From contig JAEZEB010000198.1 of assembly GCA_023438115.1 (NCBI GenBank), positions 1 through 17,771 of the forward strand: a DNA stretch of 17,771 nucleotides, given 5' to 3'. Of the stretch, positions 8,119 through 15,582 are shown one piece after another (positions within the stretch are counted from its first letter, which is position 1; every line of letters begins with the position of its first letter). The notes below the pieces were generated by a model that saw nothing but the letters and a program-made list of their open reading frames with translations, was not told the DNA's origin and made no database searches. Position numbers and translations under genes: made by a program. Source of the stretch: Pseudomonadota bacterium (GTDB taxonomy: Bacteria; Pseudomonadota; Gammaproteobacteria; Burkholderiales; Burkholderiaceae_C).

Positions 8119-9229
8119 GCGCATGCCCCGCGTCCTGATGACGGCCGACACCGTCGGCGGCGTCTGGACTTATGCCGTGGAGCTGGCGCACGAGCTCGAG
8201 GCGCGCGGCATCCGGGTGGCCATCGCCACCATGGGCGCGCCGCTGTCGCGCCACCAGCGCGCGGAGATCGCCACGAGCCGGCGCATCACGCTCTTCGAGA
8301 GCGAGTACCGGCTCGAGTGGATGCAGGACTGCATCGCCGACGTGGAGGCCGCGGGCGAATGGCTGCTGCAGCTGGAGCGCGATTTCGAGCCCGACATCGT
8401 GCATTTGAACCAGTACGCCTTCGGCGCCCTGCCCTTCGCCGTGCCCACGCTCGTGGTGGCGCACTCCTGCGTGCTGTCGTGGTTCCAGGCCGTGCGCGGC
8501 GAGGCCGCACCGCCCGAGTGGGACGTCTACCGCCGCTGGGTGAAGCAAGGCCTCGCCGCCGCCGGCCTGGTGGCCGCCCCCACGCGCGCGATGCTCGAAT
8601 CGCTGGCCGGCAACTACGGCCTGCGCAAGCGGGGCCTGGTGCTGCCCAACGGCGCGAGCGGCGAGGATTTCCTGCCCGGGCGCAAGAAGCCTTTCGTGCT
8701 GGCCGCGGGCCGCTTCTGGGACGCCGCCAAGAATCTCAGCGCGCTGGAACAGGTCGCGCCCGGCCTGCCCTGGCCGGTGAAGGTGGCCGGTGCCTACAAG
8801 CAGCCGGACGGCGGCACGGTGGTGCCGCAGGGCGTGCATTGCCTGGGCGAGCTCTCGCGCGAGGCCCTGGCGCGCGAGTATGCGGCTGCGTCCATCTACG
8901 CGCTGCCGGCGCGCTACGAGCCTTTCGGCCTGTCGGTGCTGGAGGCCGGCCTGTCCGGCTGCGCACTGGTGCTGGGCGACATCCCCAGCCTGCGCGAGAT
9001 CTGGGGCGACGCCGCGCTGTACGTGGCGCCCGACGACCACGAGGGCCTGCACGCGGCGCTGCAGCACCTGATCGAGCATCCCGCGGAACGTTCGCGCCTC
9101 GCGCAGGCGGCGCTCGCGCGGGCGCAGCAGTTCACGCCGGCGCGCAAGTGCGACGGCTACCTTGCGGCGTATGCGCAGCTTTCGCCGCGCTTCGCGGCCG
9201 CGCGGGCGGAGGAGCCGGCATGCGCGTGA
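8108..9229 (+). CDS. Glycosyltransferase family 4
   Basis: 373-aa GT-B enzyme. N-terminal glycine-rich acceptor-side loop MTADTVGGVWTYA (11-23), DIVHLNQYAFG (96-106), then VLAAGRFWDAAKNL (197-210) opening the donor domain. The GT4 E-x7-E motif is present as E271-PFGLSVL-E279 in the ARYEPFG block. Retaining transfer from an NDP-sugar is expected. The start at 8108 overlaps the upstream gene by 11 bp; ATG at 8123 (MPRVLMTADT) is an equally good alternative because neither has a strong Shine-Dalgarno. No membrane segment, so cytoplasmic or peripheral. The gene ends in a 10-bp overlap with the next glycosyltransferase, so it is co-translated with it. Acceptor unknown; it is the most conventional of the four glycosyltransferases and may start or extend the glycan on the inositol or lipid core. 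Confidence 0.92.
   Translation: MAAKRMPRVLMTADTVGGVWTYAVELAHELEARGIRVAIATMGAPLSRHQRAEIATSRRITLFESEYRLEWMQDCIADVEAAGEWLLQLERDFEPDIVHLNQYAFGALPFAVPTLVVAHSCVLSWFQAVRGEAAPPEWDVYRRWVKQGLAAAGLVAAPTRAMLESLAGNYGLRKRGLVLPNGASGEDFLPGRKKPFVLAAGRFWDAAKNLSALEQVAPGLPWPVKVAGAYKQPDGGTVVPQGVHCLGELSREALAREYAAASIYALPARYEPFGLSVLEAGLSGCALVLGDIPSLREIWGDAALYVAPDDHEGLHAALQHLIEHPAERSRLAQAALARAQQFTPARKCDGYLAAYAQLSPRFAAARAEEPACA
9208..9212 (+). promoter_or_regulatory. Shine-Dalgarno for the first CgeB-like glycosyltransferase
   Basis: GGAGG lies inside the 3' end of the GT4 gene, 7 bases before ATG 9220. It fixes the start of the overlapping gene. Confidence 0.7.
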
Positions 9230-10341
9230 CCGTCTTCTGCCACTCGCTGCTGTCCGACTGGAACCACGGCAACGCGCACTTCCTGCGCGGCGTCTGCACC
9301 GACCTGCTGGCGCGGGGCCACGAAGTCGACGTGTACGAGCCGGCGGATGCGTGGAGCCTGCAGAACCTGCTGGCGGAACACGGACAGGCGCCGCTGGAAG
9401 GCTTCGCGCGCGCCTATCCGCAGCTGCGCAGCACGCGCTACAGCGCCGACACGCTGGACCTCGATGCCGCGCTCGCCGCCAGCGACCTGGTGCTGGTGCA
9501 CGAGTGGAATGCGCACGACCTGGTGCGACGCATCGGCCTGCACCGCAAAGCCAACGCGCACTACAAGCTGCTGTTCCACGACACGCACCACCGCGCCGTG
9601 ACCGAGCCGGACAGCATGGCCGCCTACGACCTGCGCCACTACGACGGCGTACTCGCCTTCGGCAGCGCCATCCGCGACCTCTACCGCCGCAAGGGCTGGT
9701 GCGAGCGCGCCTGGACCTGGCACGAGGCCGCCGACCACCGCGTGTTCCGCCCCATTCCCGGTGCGCCGCGCGAGGGCGACCTCGTCTGGGTGGGCAACTG
9801 GGGCGATGACGAACGCACCGCGGAGCTGCACGAATTCCTGCTGGAGCCCGTGCGCACACTGGGCCTCTCCGCGCGCATCCACGGCGTGCGCTATCCGGAG
9901 CACGCGCTGGCCGCGCTGCGCGACGCCGGCATCGCGTACGGCGGCTGGCTGCCCAACTACGCGGCGCCGCAGGTCTTCGCGCGCCACGCGGTGACGGTGC
10001 ACGTCCCGCGCCGCCCCTACGTGCAGGCGCTGCCCGGCATCCCCACCATCCGCGTGTTCGAGGCGCTCGCCTGCGGCATCCCGCTGGTGTCCGCGCCCTG
10101 GGACGACTGCGAAGGCCTGTTCGAGCCGGGCGAGGATTTCCTCGTCGCGCGCGACGGGCGCGAAATGCGCGAGCACCTGCGTGCCGTGCTGAACGATCCC
10201 GCCCTGGCGCAGTCGCTCGCCGCGCAGGGCCGCAAGACCATCCTGGCGCGCCACACCTGCGCGCACCGGGTCGACGAACTGCTGCGGATCTACGCCGGGC
10301 TCGCGCCGCCGCAGGCGCGGGCCACGACCACGGCCGCCTGA
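9220..10341 (+). CDS. CgeB-like glycosyltransferase, paralogue 1
   Basis: 373 aa. N-terminus MRVTVFCHSLLSDWNHGNAHF with RGHEVDVYEP (32-41) is the family opening strand-loop-helix. LLFHDTHHRA occurs at 117-126. The donor-side C-terminal domain carries RVFEALACGIPLVS (278-291), FEPGEDFL (301-308) and a terminal HTCAHR (345-350). This is the glycosyl-transferase-group-1-like architecture of CgeB/DUF3880-type proteins. The E-x7-E motif of classical GT4 is not evident. It is homologous throughout to the two following genes but more diverged, and it lacks their DxDxP motif at about 111-119. It overlaps the GT4 gene by 10 bp. Substrate and acceptor unknown. Confidence 0.85.
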   Translation: MRVTVFCHSLLSDWNHGNAHFLRGVCTDLLARGHEVDVYEPADAWSLQNLLAEHGQAPLEGFARAYPQLRSTRYSADTLDLDAALAASDLVLVHEWNAHDLVRRIGLHRKANAHYKLLFHDTHHRAVTEPDSMAAYDLRHYDGVLAFGSAIRDLYRRKGWCERAWTWHEAADHRVFRPIPGAPREGDLVWVGNWGDDERTAELHEFLLEPVRTLGLSARIHGVRYPEHALAALRDAGIAYGGWLPNYAAPQVFARHAVTVHVPRRPYVQALPGIPTIRVFEALACGIPLVSAPWDDCEGLFEPGEDFLVARDGREMREHLRAVLNDPALAQSLAAQGRKTILARHTCAHRVDELLRIYAGLAPPQARATTTAA

Positions 10342-10367
10342 AGGCCGCCACAAGGGAGAAGCATCGA

Positions 10368-11459
10368 ATGAAAGTCGCGTTCTTCGCGTCCAGCCTCGTC
10401 TCCGCCTACTGGAACGGCGCGGCCACCTACTACCGCGGCATCGTGCGCGCGATGCACGAGCGGGGCCACGAGGTGACCTTCTACGAACCCGACGCCTACG
10501 ACCGGCAGAAGCATCGCGACATGGCCGATCCGCCGTGGGCGAAGGTGGTGGTGTATTCCGCGCAATCCGAAGCGGAGGTTCTGCGCACCGTCGAACAGGC
10601 GCGCGGCGCCGACCTCGTCGTGAAGGCCAGTGGCGTGGGCGTGCACGACGAACTGCTGGAGCGCGCGGTGCTGGACCTGCAAGGCCCCGGCACCCTGGTG
10701 GCTTTCTGGGACGTCGATGCGCCCGCGACGCTGGACCGCGTGCACGGCAACGCGGACGACCCCTTCCGCCCGTTGGTGCCGCGTTACGACATCGTCCTCA
10801 CCTACGGCGGCGGCGAGCCGGTGCGCCAGGCCTATCACGCGCTCGGTGCGCGCGAGTGCGTTCCGATCTACAACGCGCTGGACCCGAGCACCCACCATCC
10901 CGTCGCGCCCGAGCCGCGCTTCGAATGCGACCTGGCCTTCCTGGGCAACCGCCTGCCGGACCGCGAGGCGCGCGTGGAGGAGTTTTTCCTGCGCGCGGCG
11001 GCGCAGCTGCCGCAACGGCGCATGCTGCTGGGCGGCAGCGGCTGGGGCGACAAGCCCCTGCCCGCCAACGTGCAGTACCTGGGCCACGTCTACACCGCCG
11101 ACCACAACGCCTTCAACTGCACGCCGCGCGCGGTGCTGAACGTCAGCCGCGAAAGCATGGCGCGCTACGGCTTCTCGCCGGCCACGCGAGTGTTCGAGGC
11201 GGCCGGCGCCGCGGCCTGCCTGATCACCGATGCGTGGGAAGGGCTGGAGACCTTCTTCGAACCCGGCACCGAAGTGCTGATGGCGCGCAGCGGCGACGAG
11301 GTCGCGCAGCACGTGCAGGCGCTGGAAGCCTCGCGCGCCCGCGAGATCGGCCAGGCCGCGTACCGCCGCGTGCTGTCCGAGCACACCTATGCGCACCGCG
11401 CCGCGCAGCTCGACGAAGTGCTGCAGGGCTGCAAGGCGAACGTGGTGGAGGCCGCATGA
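10368..11459 (+). CDS. CgeB-like glycosyltransferase, paralogue 2
   Basis: 363 aa. N-terminus MKVAFFASSLVSAYWNGAAT followed by RGHEVTFYEPD (32-42). Central FWDVDAPATLDRV (113-125) with a D-x-D-x-P motif that may contact metal or sugar nucleotide (inference). C-terminal RVFEAAGAAACLITDAWEGLE (274-294; read as RVFEA...DAWEGLE), FFEPGTEVL (296-304) and HTYAHRA (339-345) match paralogues 1 and 3 in order and spacing. A clear ribosome-binding site, AAGGGAGAAG, lies just upstream of ATG 10368, after a 26-bp gap that is one of the few non-overlapping junctions in the operon. It ends in an ATGA overlap with paralogue 3. Cytoplasmic; sugar specificity not deducible. Confidence 0.85.
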   Translation: MKVAFFASSLVSAYWNGAATYYRGIVRAMHERGHEVTFYEPDAYDRQKHRDMADPPWAKVVVYSAQSEAEVLRTVEQARGADLVVKASGVGVHDELLERAVLDLQGPGTLVAFWDVDAPATLDRVHGNADDPFRPLVPRYDIVLTYGGGEPVRQAYHALGARECVPIYNALDPSTHHPVAPEPRFECDLAFLGNRLPDREARVEEFFLRAAAQLPQRRMLLGGSGWGDKPLPANVQYLGHVYTADHNAFNCTPRAVLNVSRESMARYGFSPATRVFEAAGAAACLITDAWEGLETFFEPGTEVLMARSGDEVAQHVQALEASRAREIGQAAYRRVLSEHTYAHRAAQLDEVLQGCKANVVEAA

Positions 11460-12529
11460 AGATCGCGATCCTCGGGCTGTCGATCACCTCCTCCTGGGGC
11501 AACGGCCACGCGACGACCTTCCGCGGCCTGGTGCGCGAACTCGCGCGGCGCGGCCACGACGTCACCTTCCTGGAGCGCGACCAGCCCTGGTACGCCGCCA
11601 ACCGCGACCTGCCTTCCCCGCCCTACGGCACCACGGTGCTGTACGGCAGCCTGGAGGAACTGCGCGATGCCCATGCCGACACGGTGCGCGACGCCGACCT
11701 GGTGATCGTCGGCTCCTATGTTCCGCAAGGCGTGGCCGTGGGCGACTGGGTGCAGGCCGAGGCCGGCGGCGTGAAGGCCTTCTACGACATCGACACGCCG
11801 GTCACGCTGGCGAAGATCGCGCGCGGCGACTTCGAGTACCTGCATCCGCGCCAGGTCCCGGGCTACGATCTCTACCTCTCCTTCACCGGCGGACCCACGC
11901 TGCGGCGCATCGAGCGCGAGTACGGCTCGCCGCGGGCGCGCGCGCTGTACTGCTCCTTCGATCCCGAGCTGTACTACCCCGAGCCGCAGCCGCCGGAATG
12001 GGACCTGGGCTACATGGGCACCTACAGCGACGACCGCCAGCCCAGCGTGAAGGCCTTCCTGCTGGAGCCGGCGCGCCGCCATCCGCAAGGCCGCTTCGTG
12101 GTGGCCGGGCCGCAGTATCCGGAGACGGCCGGCTGGCCCGGCAACGTCACCTACCTGCCGCACCTGCCGCCGGCGGAGCACAGGCGCTTCTACAACGCGC
12201 AGCGCTTCACGCTCAACGTGACGCGCCAGGACATGATCCGCGCCGGCTGGTCGCCCAGCGTGCGCCTGTTCGAGGCCGCGGCGTGCGGCACGGCGATCGT
12301 CAGCGACCGCTGGCCCGGCATCGAATCGCTGCTGGTGCCGCACCAGGAGATCCTGCTGGTGGACCGCACGGCGGACGTACTGGACATCCTGCAGCGCTGC
12401 GGCGAGGAAGAGCGGCTGCGCATCGCCGGGCGCGCGCGCGACCGCATCCTCGCCGGGCACACCGCGGCGCACCGCGCCGAGGAAATCGAGATGCACGCCG
12501 GCGAACTGATGCGCGGCGTGGCCGCATGA
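11456..12529 (+). CDS. CgeB-like glycosyltransferase, paralogue 3
   Basis: 357 aa. N-terminus MKIAILGLSITSSWGNGHAT and RGHDVTFLERDQPWY (32-46). FYDIDTPVTLAKI (109-121) repeats the D-x-D-x-P motif of paralogue 2. The C-terminal domain has VRLFEAAACGTAIVSDRW (269-286), then GIESLLVPHQEILL (288-301) and HTAAHRAEE (335-343). It is closest to paralogue 2, and adjacent duplication is the simplest origin. ATG overlaps the preceding stop by 4 bp. A 16-bp gap separates it from the methyltransferase. Related proteins carry the CgeB spore-maturation/spore-coat-glycan label, but no sporulation genes are present here. Confidence 0.85.
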   Translation: MKIAILGLSITSSWGNGHATTFRGLVRELARRGHDVTFLERDQPWYAANRDLPSPPYGTTVLYGSLEELRDAHADTVRDADLVIVGSYVPQGVAVGDWVQAEAGGVKAFYDIDTPVTLAKIARGDFEYLHPRQVPGYDLYLSFTGGPTLRRIEREYGSPRARALYCSFDPELYYPEPQPPEWDLGYMGTYSDDRQPSVKAFLLEPARRHPQGRFVVAGPQYPETAGWPGNVTYLPHLPPAEHRRFYNAQRFTLNVTRQDMIRAGWSPSVRLFEAAACGTAIVSDRWPGIESLLVPHQEILLVDRTADVLDILQRCGEEERLRIAGRARDRILAGHTAAHRAEEIEMHAGELMRGVAA

Positions 12530-12545
12530 GCCCCGGGAGCAAGAC

Positions 12546-13355
12546 ATGACCGATCCGCAATCCGAGCTGCAGCGCCAGATCGACGCCCTGGGCCCCTGGT
12601 TCCACAACCTGCACCTGCCCGGGGGCGTGCAGACGCTGCCCAACCACTTCCTGGGCGGCGACTTCCCCAGCTTCAAGTGGGAGCAGATCCGCTCGCACAT
12701 CCCCGAGGACCTCTCGGGCTGGCGCGTTCTGGACGTGGGCTGCAACGCGGGCTTCTACAGCTTCGAGCTCGCCAGGCGTGGCGCCTCCGTGCTGGCCATC
12801 GACATGGAGCCGCTGTACCTGGACCAGGCGCGCTGGGCCGCGCAGCAGTTCGGGCTGCAGGACCGGGTGGAATTCCGCCAGCAGCAGGTCTACGACCTCG
12901 CGCGCAGCGGCGAGCAGTTCGACCTGGTGTGGTTCATGGGCGTCTTCTACCACCTGCGCTACCCGCTGCTGGCGCTGGACATCCTGGCGCAGCGCACGCG
13001 GCGGATGATGATGTTCCAGACGCTGTCCATGCCCGGCGAGGAGGTCTACCCCGACACGCGCGACCACCCGATCACCGAGCGGGAGCCGCTGCTGCACCCC
13101 GGCTGGCCGAAGATGGCATTCATCGAGCATCGCTTCTCGGACGACCCGACGAACTGGTGGGTGCCCAACCACGCCGGCATCGAGGCGATGCTGCGCTCCA
13201 GCGGCCTGCGCGTCACCGCGCGGCCGGCGGAGGAGATCTACCTGTGCGTGCCGAATCCCGAGACGGCGGCCTGGCGCTGGGACACGCAGCTGGATGCGGT
13301 GCTGGGGGCGCGCGCCGCACCGCAGGCGAAGCCGCGGGAAGAGGAAACGGCCTAG
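12546..13355 (+). CDS. SAM-dependent methyltransferase, CmoB-related (TIGR04290-like)
   Basis: 269-aa class I methyltransferase. SAM motif I is VLDVGCNAGF (61-70), preceded by the characteristic PWFHNLHLPGGVQT (17-30), and followed by VLAIDMEP (81-88) and FMGVFYHLRYPLLALD at about 135-150. The GVFYHLRYPL block and the PWFHN start relate it to tRNA (mo5U34)-methyltransferase CmoB. It is shorter than CmoB (about 320 aa) and sits at the end of a glycosylation operon, so a sugar or cyclitol O-methyl group is the likelier target. I recall a TIGRFAM subfamily of this type named after a Ramlibacter tataouinensis locus (Rta_06860); not verified. GGGAG lies 7 bases before the ATG. Its stop lies in a CTAG shared with the convergent peptidase gene. 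Confidence 0.88.
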   Translation: MTDPQSELQRQIDALGPWFHNLHLPGGVQTLPNHFLGGDFPSFKWEQIRSHIPEDLSGWRVLDVGCNAGFYSFELARRGASVLAIDMEPLYLDQARWAAQQFGLQDRVEFRQQQVYDLARSGEQFDLVWFMGVFYHLRYPLLALDILAQRTRRMMMFQTLSMPGEEVYPDTRDHPITEREPLLHPGWPKMAFIEHRFSDDPTNWWVPNHAGIEAMLRSSGLRVTARPAEEIYLCVPNPETAAWRWDTQLDAVLGARAAPQAKPREEETA

Positions 13356-14461
13356 CTCGCCTTGTCCTCGTCGCCGCCGTAGGCCCGGATCCAGCGCTTC
13401 AACAGCTCTGCATCCTTCGCGCGGGTGACGGAGGTAGCGGAATCGAGGAAGACCATCATCAGGTCGCGCCCGTCTACCTTGGCGTGCATCAGCAGGCAGC
13501 GGCCGGCCTCGCGGATGTAGCCGGTCTTCTGCAGGTCGATGTCCCACTGCCCCGCGCGCACCAGGCGGTTGCTGTTGATGTAGCTCAGCCGCTTGCCGCC
13601 ATCCACCGCGAGCTGGTAGCCGGGGGACGTGGAGTACTTTCGCAGCAGCGGACGCTGGTAGGCCGCCGCGCCCAGGATCGCGAGGTCGCGCGCGCTGGAC
13701 TGGTTGCGGCTCGAAAGTCCCGTGGGGTCCACGTAGTGGGTATGGTCCATGCCCAGCTGGCGCGCCTTGTTGTTCATCGCCTGCACGAAGGCCGAGACGC
13801 CGCCCGGGTAGGTGCGGGCGAGCGCGTGCGCGGCGCGGTTCTCGCTGGACATCAGCGCCAGGTGCAGGGCCTGCCGGCGCGTGAGCTCGGTGCCCACCTT
13901 CAGCCGCGAGCTGCTGTTCTTGAGGCGGTCGACATCCGCGGACTCGATGGTGATGTGCTCGTCCAGCGGCAGCTTGGCGTCGCTGATGATCAGGCCCGTC
14001 ATCATCTTGGTGAGCGAGGCGATCGGCCGCACGGCGTCGTCATTGCGGCTGAACAGGACCTCGTTGCTTTCCAGGTCGACGACATAGGCCACGCTGGCGT
14101 CCAGCGGCAGCTTGTCGGGGGACGCCGGCAGCGGCGGGGGGCGGCGCACGACCGGGCGCTTGCGCGACGCGGTGACGACTTTCTTCTTCGACTTCGATTT
14201 CGACCGGGCGGTGACCTTCCGCTTGGACGTGGATTTTTTCGCGCTCACCCGCTTGCGGGGCTTGCTCGCCTTGGCCTTGCTGCTGCTCTTGCCCTTCTTC
14301 GCCTTGCTGGTCTTGGCCGTGCTCGTCTTGGCCTTGCTGCTCGCCGTCTTCTTCGCCGGCGCGGCGTAGCTCTCCATCGGTGCGAACGCCAGCACCAGCG
14401 ACAGCAACGCGATCCACGTGCCCAGCAGCAACCGGGCGAGTCCCCCATGCGGATGTGTCAT
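13352..14461 (-). CDS. pbpG: D-alanyl-D-alanine endopeptidase/carboxypeptidase (PBP7-like) with Lys-rich linker
   Basis: 369 aa. N-terminal signal peptide with hydrophobic core about 9-27 and a plausible cleavage after SYA (31-33). Residues 37-104 are a low-complexity Lys/Ser/Ala/Thr stretch resembling histone H1 tails, then a Pro-rich hinge (RRPPPLPASP). The peptidase S11 domain has all three motifs: S149-L-T-K152, S206-E-N208 and K312-T-G314. It should hydrolyse D-Ala-containing cross-links of peptidoglycan in the periplasm, as PbpG of E. coli does. The S11 part is normal in length; the extra size comes from the basic linker. It is encoded opposite the glycosylation operon. A GGGG that could serve as ribosome-binding site lies inside the hairpin CCCC/GCTA/GGGG (14462-14473) directly before the ATG. 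Confidence 0.9.
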   Translation of the reverse strand: MTHPHGGLARLLLGTWIALLSLVLAFAPMESYAAPAKKTASSKAKTSTAKTSKAKKGKSSSKAKASKPRKRVSAKKSTSKRKVTARSKSKSKKKVVTASRKRPVVRRPPPLPASPDKLPLDASVAYVVDLESNEVLFSRNDDAVRPIASLTKMMTGLIISDAKLPLDEHITIESADVDRLKNSSSRLKVGTELTRRQALHLALMSSENRAAHALARTYPGGVSAFVQAMNNKARQLGMDHTHYVDPTGLSSRNQSSARDLAILGAAAYQRPLLRKYSTSPGYQLAVDGGKRLSYINSNRLVRAGQWDIDLQKTGYIREAGRCLLMHAKVDGRDLMMVFLDSATSVTRAKDAELLKRWIRAYGGDEDKAS

Positions 14462-14544
14462 CCCCGCTAGGGGTGTTTCCGTCGGTGAAAGTTCCCCCTG
14501 ATACGGGTTCTTCGCCTACAAACCGCAAACGGCCCGCGCGGGTC
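14462..14544. other. Intergenic region before pbpG
   Basis: 83 bp between the deaminase stop and the pbpG start. It contains CCCC/GCTA/GGGG (14462-14473) touching the pbpG ATG, and the palindrome CCCGCGCGGG (14533-14542) just after the deaminase stop, followed on the minus strand by short T-runs (GTTTGCGGTTTG). The latter could be a weak terminator for the purine operon, but the stem is short and the T-runs are broken. No confident promoter was found. Confidence 0.3.
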
Positions 14545-15582
14545 TCAGGCGGCGGCGAAAACCTCGTCGAGGCGCTGCGTCCACCGCTGCTTCGCCGAAG
14601 GGGACGCGAAGCTGCCTTCGAAGCTGTTGCGCGCCAGCGCATAGGCATGCCGCGCATCCAGCCCCGTCGCCGCGAAGGTCTGCAGGAAGTTGTCGTTCAT
14701 GTAGCCGCCGAAGTAGGCCGGGTCGTCGGAGTTCACCGTAGCGGCCAGGCCCGCATCCAGCAGCGCGCCCAGGTTGTGCTGCGCCAGCTGCGGGAAGACG
14801 CACAGCTTCAGGTTGGACAGCGGGCACACGGTCAGCGGGATGCGGTCCGCGGCCAGGCGCTTCATCAGCGCGGGATCCTTCGTGGACTGCACGCCATGGT
14901 CGATGCGTTCCACCTTCAGCACGTCCAGCGCGGACCACACGTATTCGGGTGGCCCCTCCTCGCCCGCGTGGGCCACGAGGTGCAGGCCCAGCTCGCGGCA
15001 GCGGGCGAACACGCGCGCGAATTTCTCCGGCGGGTGCCCCAGTTCGCTGGAGTCGAGCCCCACGCCGATGAACTTGTCACGCAGGGGCAGCGCCTGCTCC
15101 AGCGTCTGGAAGGCTTCCTCCTCGCTCAGGTGGCGCAGGAAGCACAGGATCAGGTCGGCATCCACGCCCAGCCGCTGCGCGTCGCGGCAGGCGCGGTGCA
15201 GGCCGTGGACCACCGTCTCCATCGCCACGCCGCGCGCGGTGTGCGTCTGCGGGTCGAAGAAGATCTCGGCCCGGACCACGTTGTCGGCGGCCGCGCGCTG
15301 CAGGTAGGCCCAGGCCATGTCGTGGAAATCCTGCTCGTGCAGCAGCACGCTCGCGCCCGCGTAGTAGATGTCCAGGAAGCTCTGCAGGTTGGTGAAGGCG
15401 TACGCCCGCCGCAGCTCCTCCACGCTCGCATACGGCAGGGCCACGCCGTTGCGCTGCGCCAGGGCGAAGATCAGCTCCGGCTCCAGCGAGCCCTCGATGT
15501 GGATGTGCAGTTCGGCCTTGGGCATGGCGGCCAGCACCGCGGGCAGGCGCTCGGCGGGGATTTCGGGGAAGGACGCGTTCAT
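14545..15582 (-). CDS. Adenine deaminase (adenosine deaminase superfamily)
   Basis: 345 aa, full length. The metal and catalytic set of the adenosine deaminase family is complete: H26 and H28 (ELHIHIEGSLEPE), H205 and E208 in VAHAGEEGPPEY, H229 in RIDHG, and D286-D287 in VNSDDPAYFGGY. The combination FFDPQTHTARG, GLDSSELGHPP and HAGEEGPPEY closely resembles Pseudomonas aeruginosa PA0148, which I recall as a characterised adenine deaminase. The preferred reaction is therefore adenine to hypoxanthine (EC 3.5.4.2), with adenosine as the alternative substrate. Cytoplasmic. ATG overlaps the stop of the Rieske gene by 4 bp (ATGA), so the two are translationally coupled. Last gene of the right-hand operon, which also encodes a purine/nucleoside-type binding protein. 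Confidence 0.9.
   Translation of the reverse strand: MNASFPEIPAERLPAVLAAMPKAELHIHIEGSLEPELIFALAQRNGVALPYASVEELRRAYAFTNLQSFLDIYYAGASVLLHEQDFHDMAWAYLQRAAADNVVRAEIFFDPQTHTARGVAMETVVHGLHRACRDAQRLGVDADLILCFLRHLSEEEAFQTLEQALPLRDKFIGVGLDSSELGHPPEKFARVFARCRELGLHLVAHAGEEGPPEYVWSALDVLKVERIDHGVQSTKDPALMKRLAADRIPLTVCPLSNLKLCVFPQLAQHNLGALLDAGLAATVNSDDPAYFGGYMNDNFLQTFAATGLDARHAYALARNSFEGSFASPSAKQRWTQRLDEVFAAA

Noticed and set aside
7721..10351. 876-codon minus-strand open frame opposite the Gfo/Idh and glycosyltransferase genes
   Set aside because: Arg/Ala/Gly-rich composition with no domain; a mirror of strongly supported plus-strand genes. The other long frames (for example 4324-6048, 5112-6044, 8317-9219, 10535-11455) are the same kind of artefact.
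14462..14500. ECF sigma-type promoter (GGAACTT) before pbpG
   Set aside because: GGAACTTT is present on the minus strand, but no matching -10 at proper spacing was found, and the start site would fall almost on the ATG.
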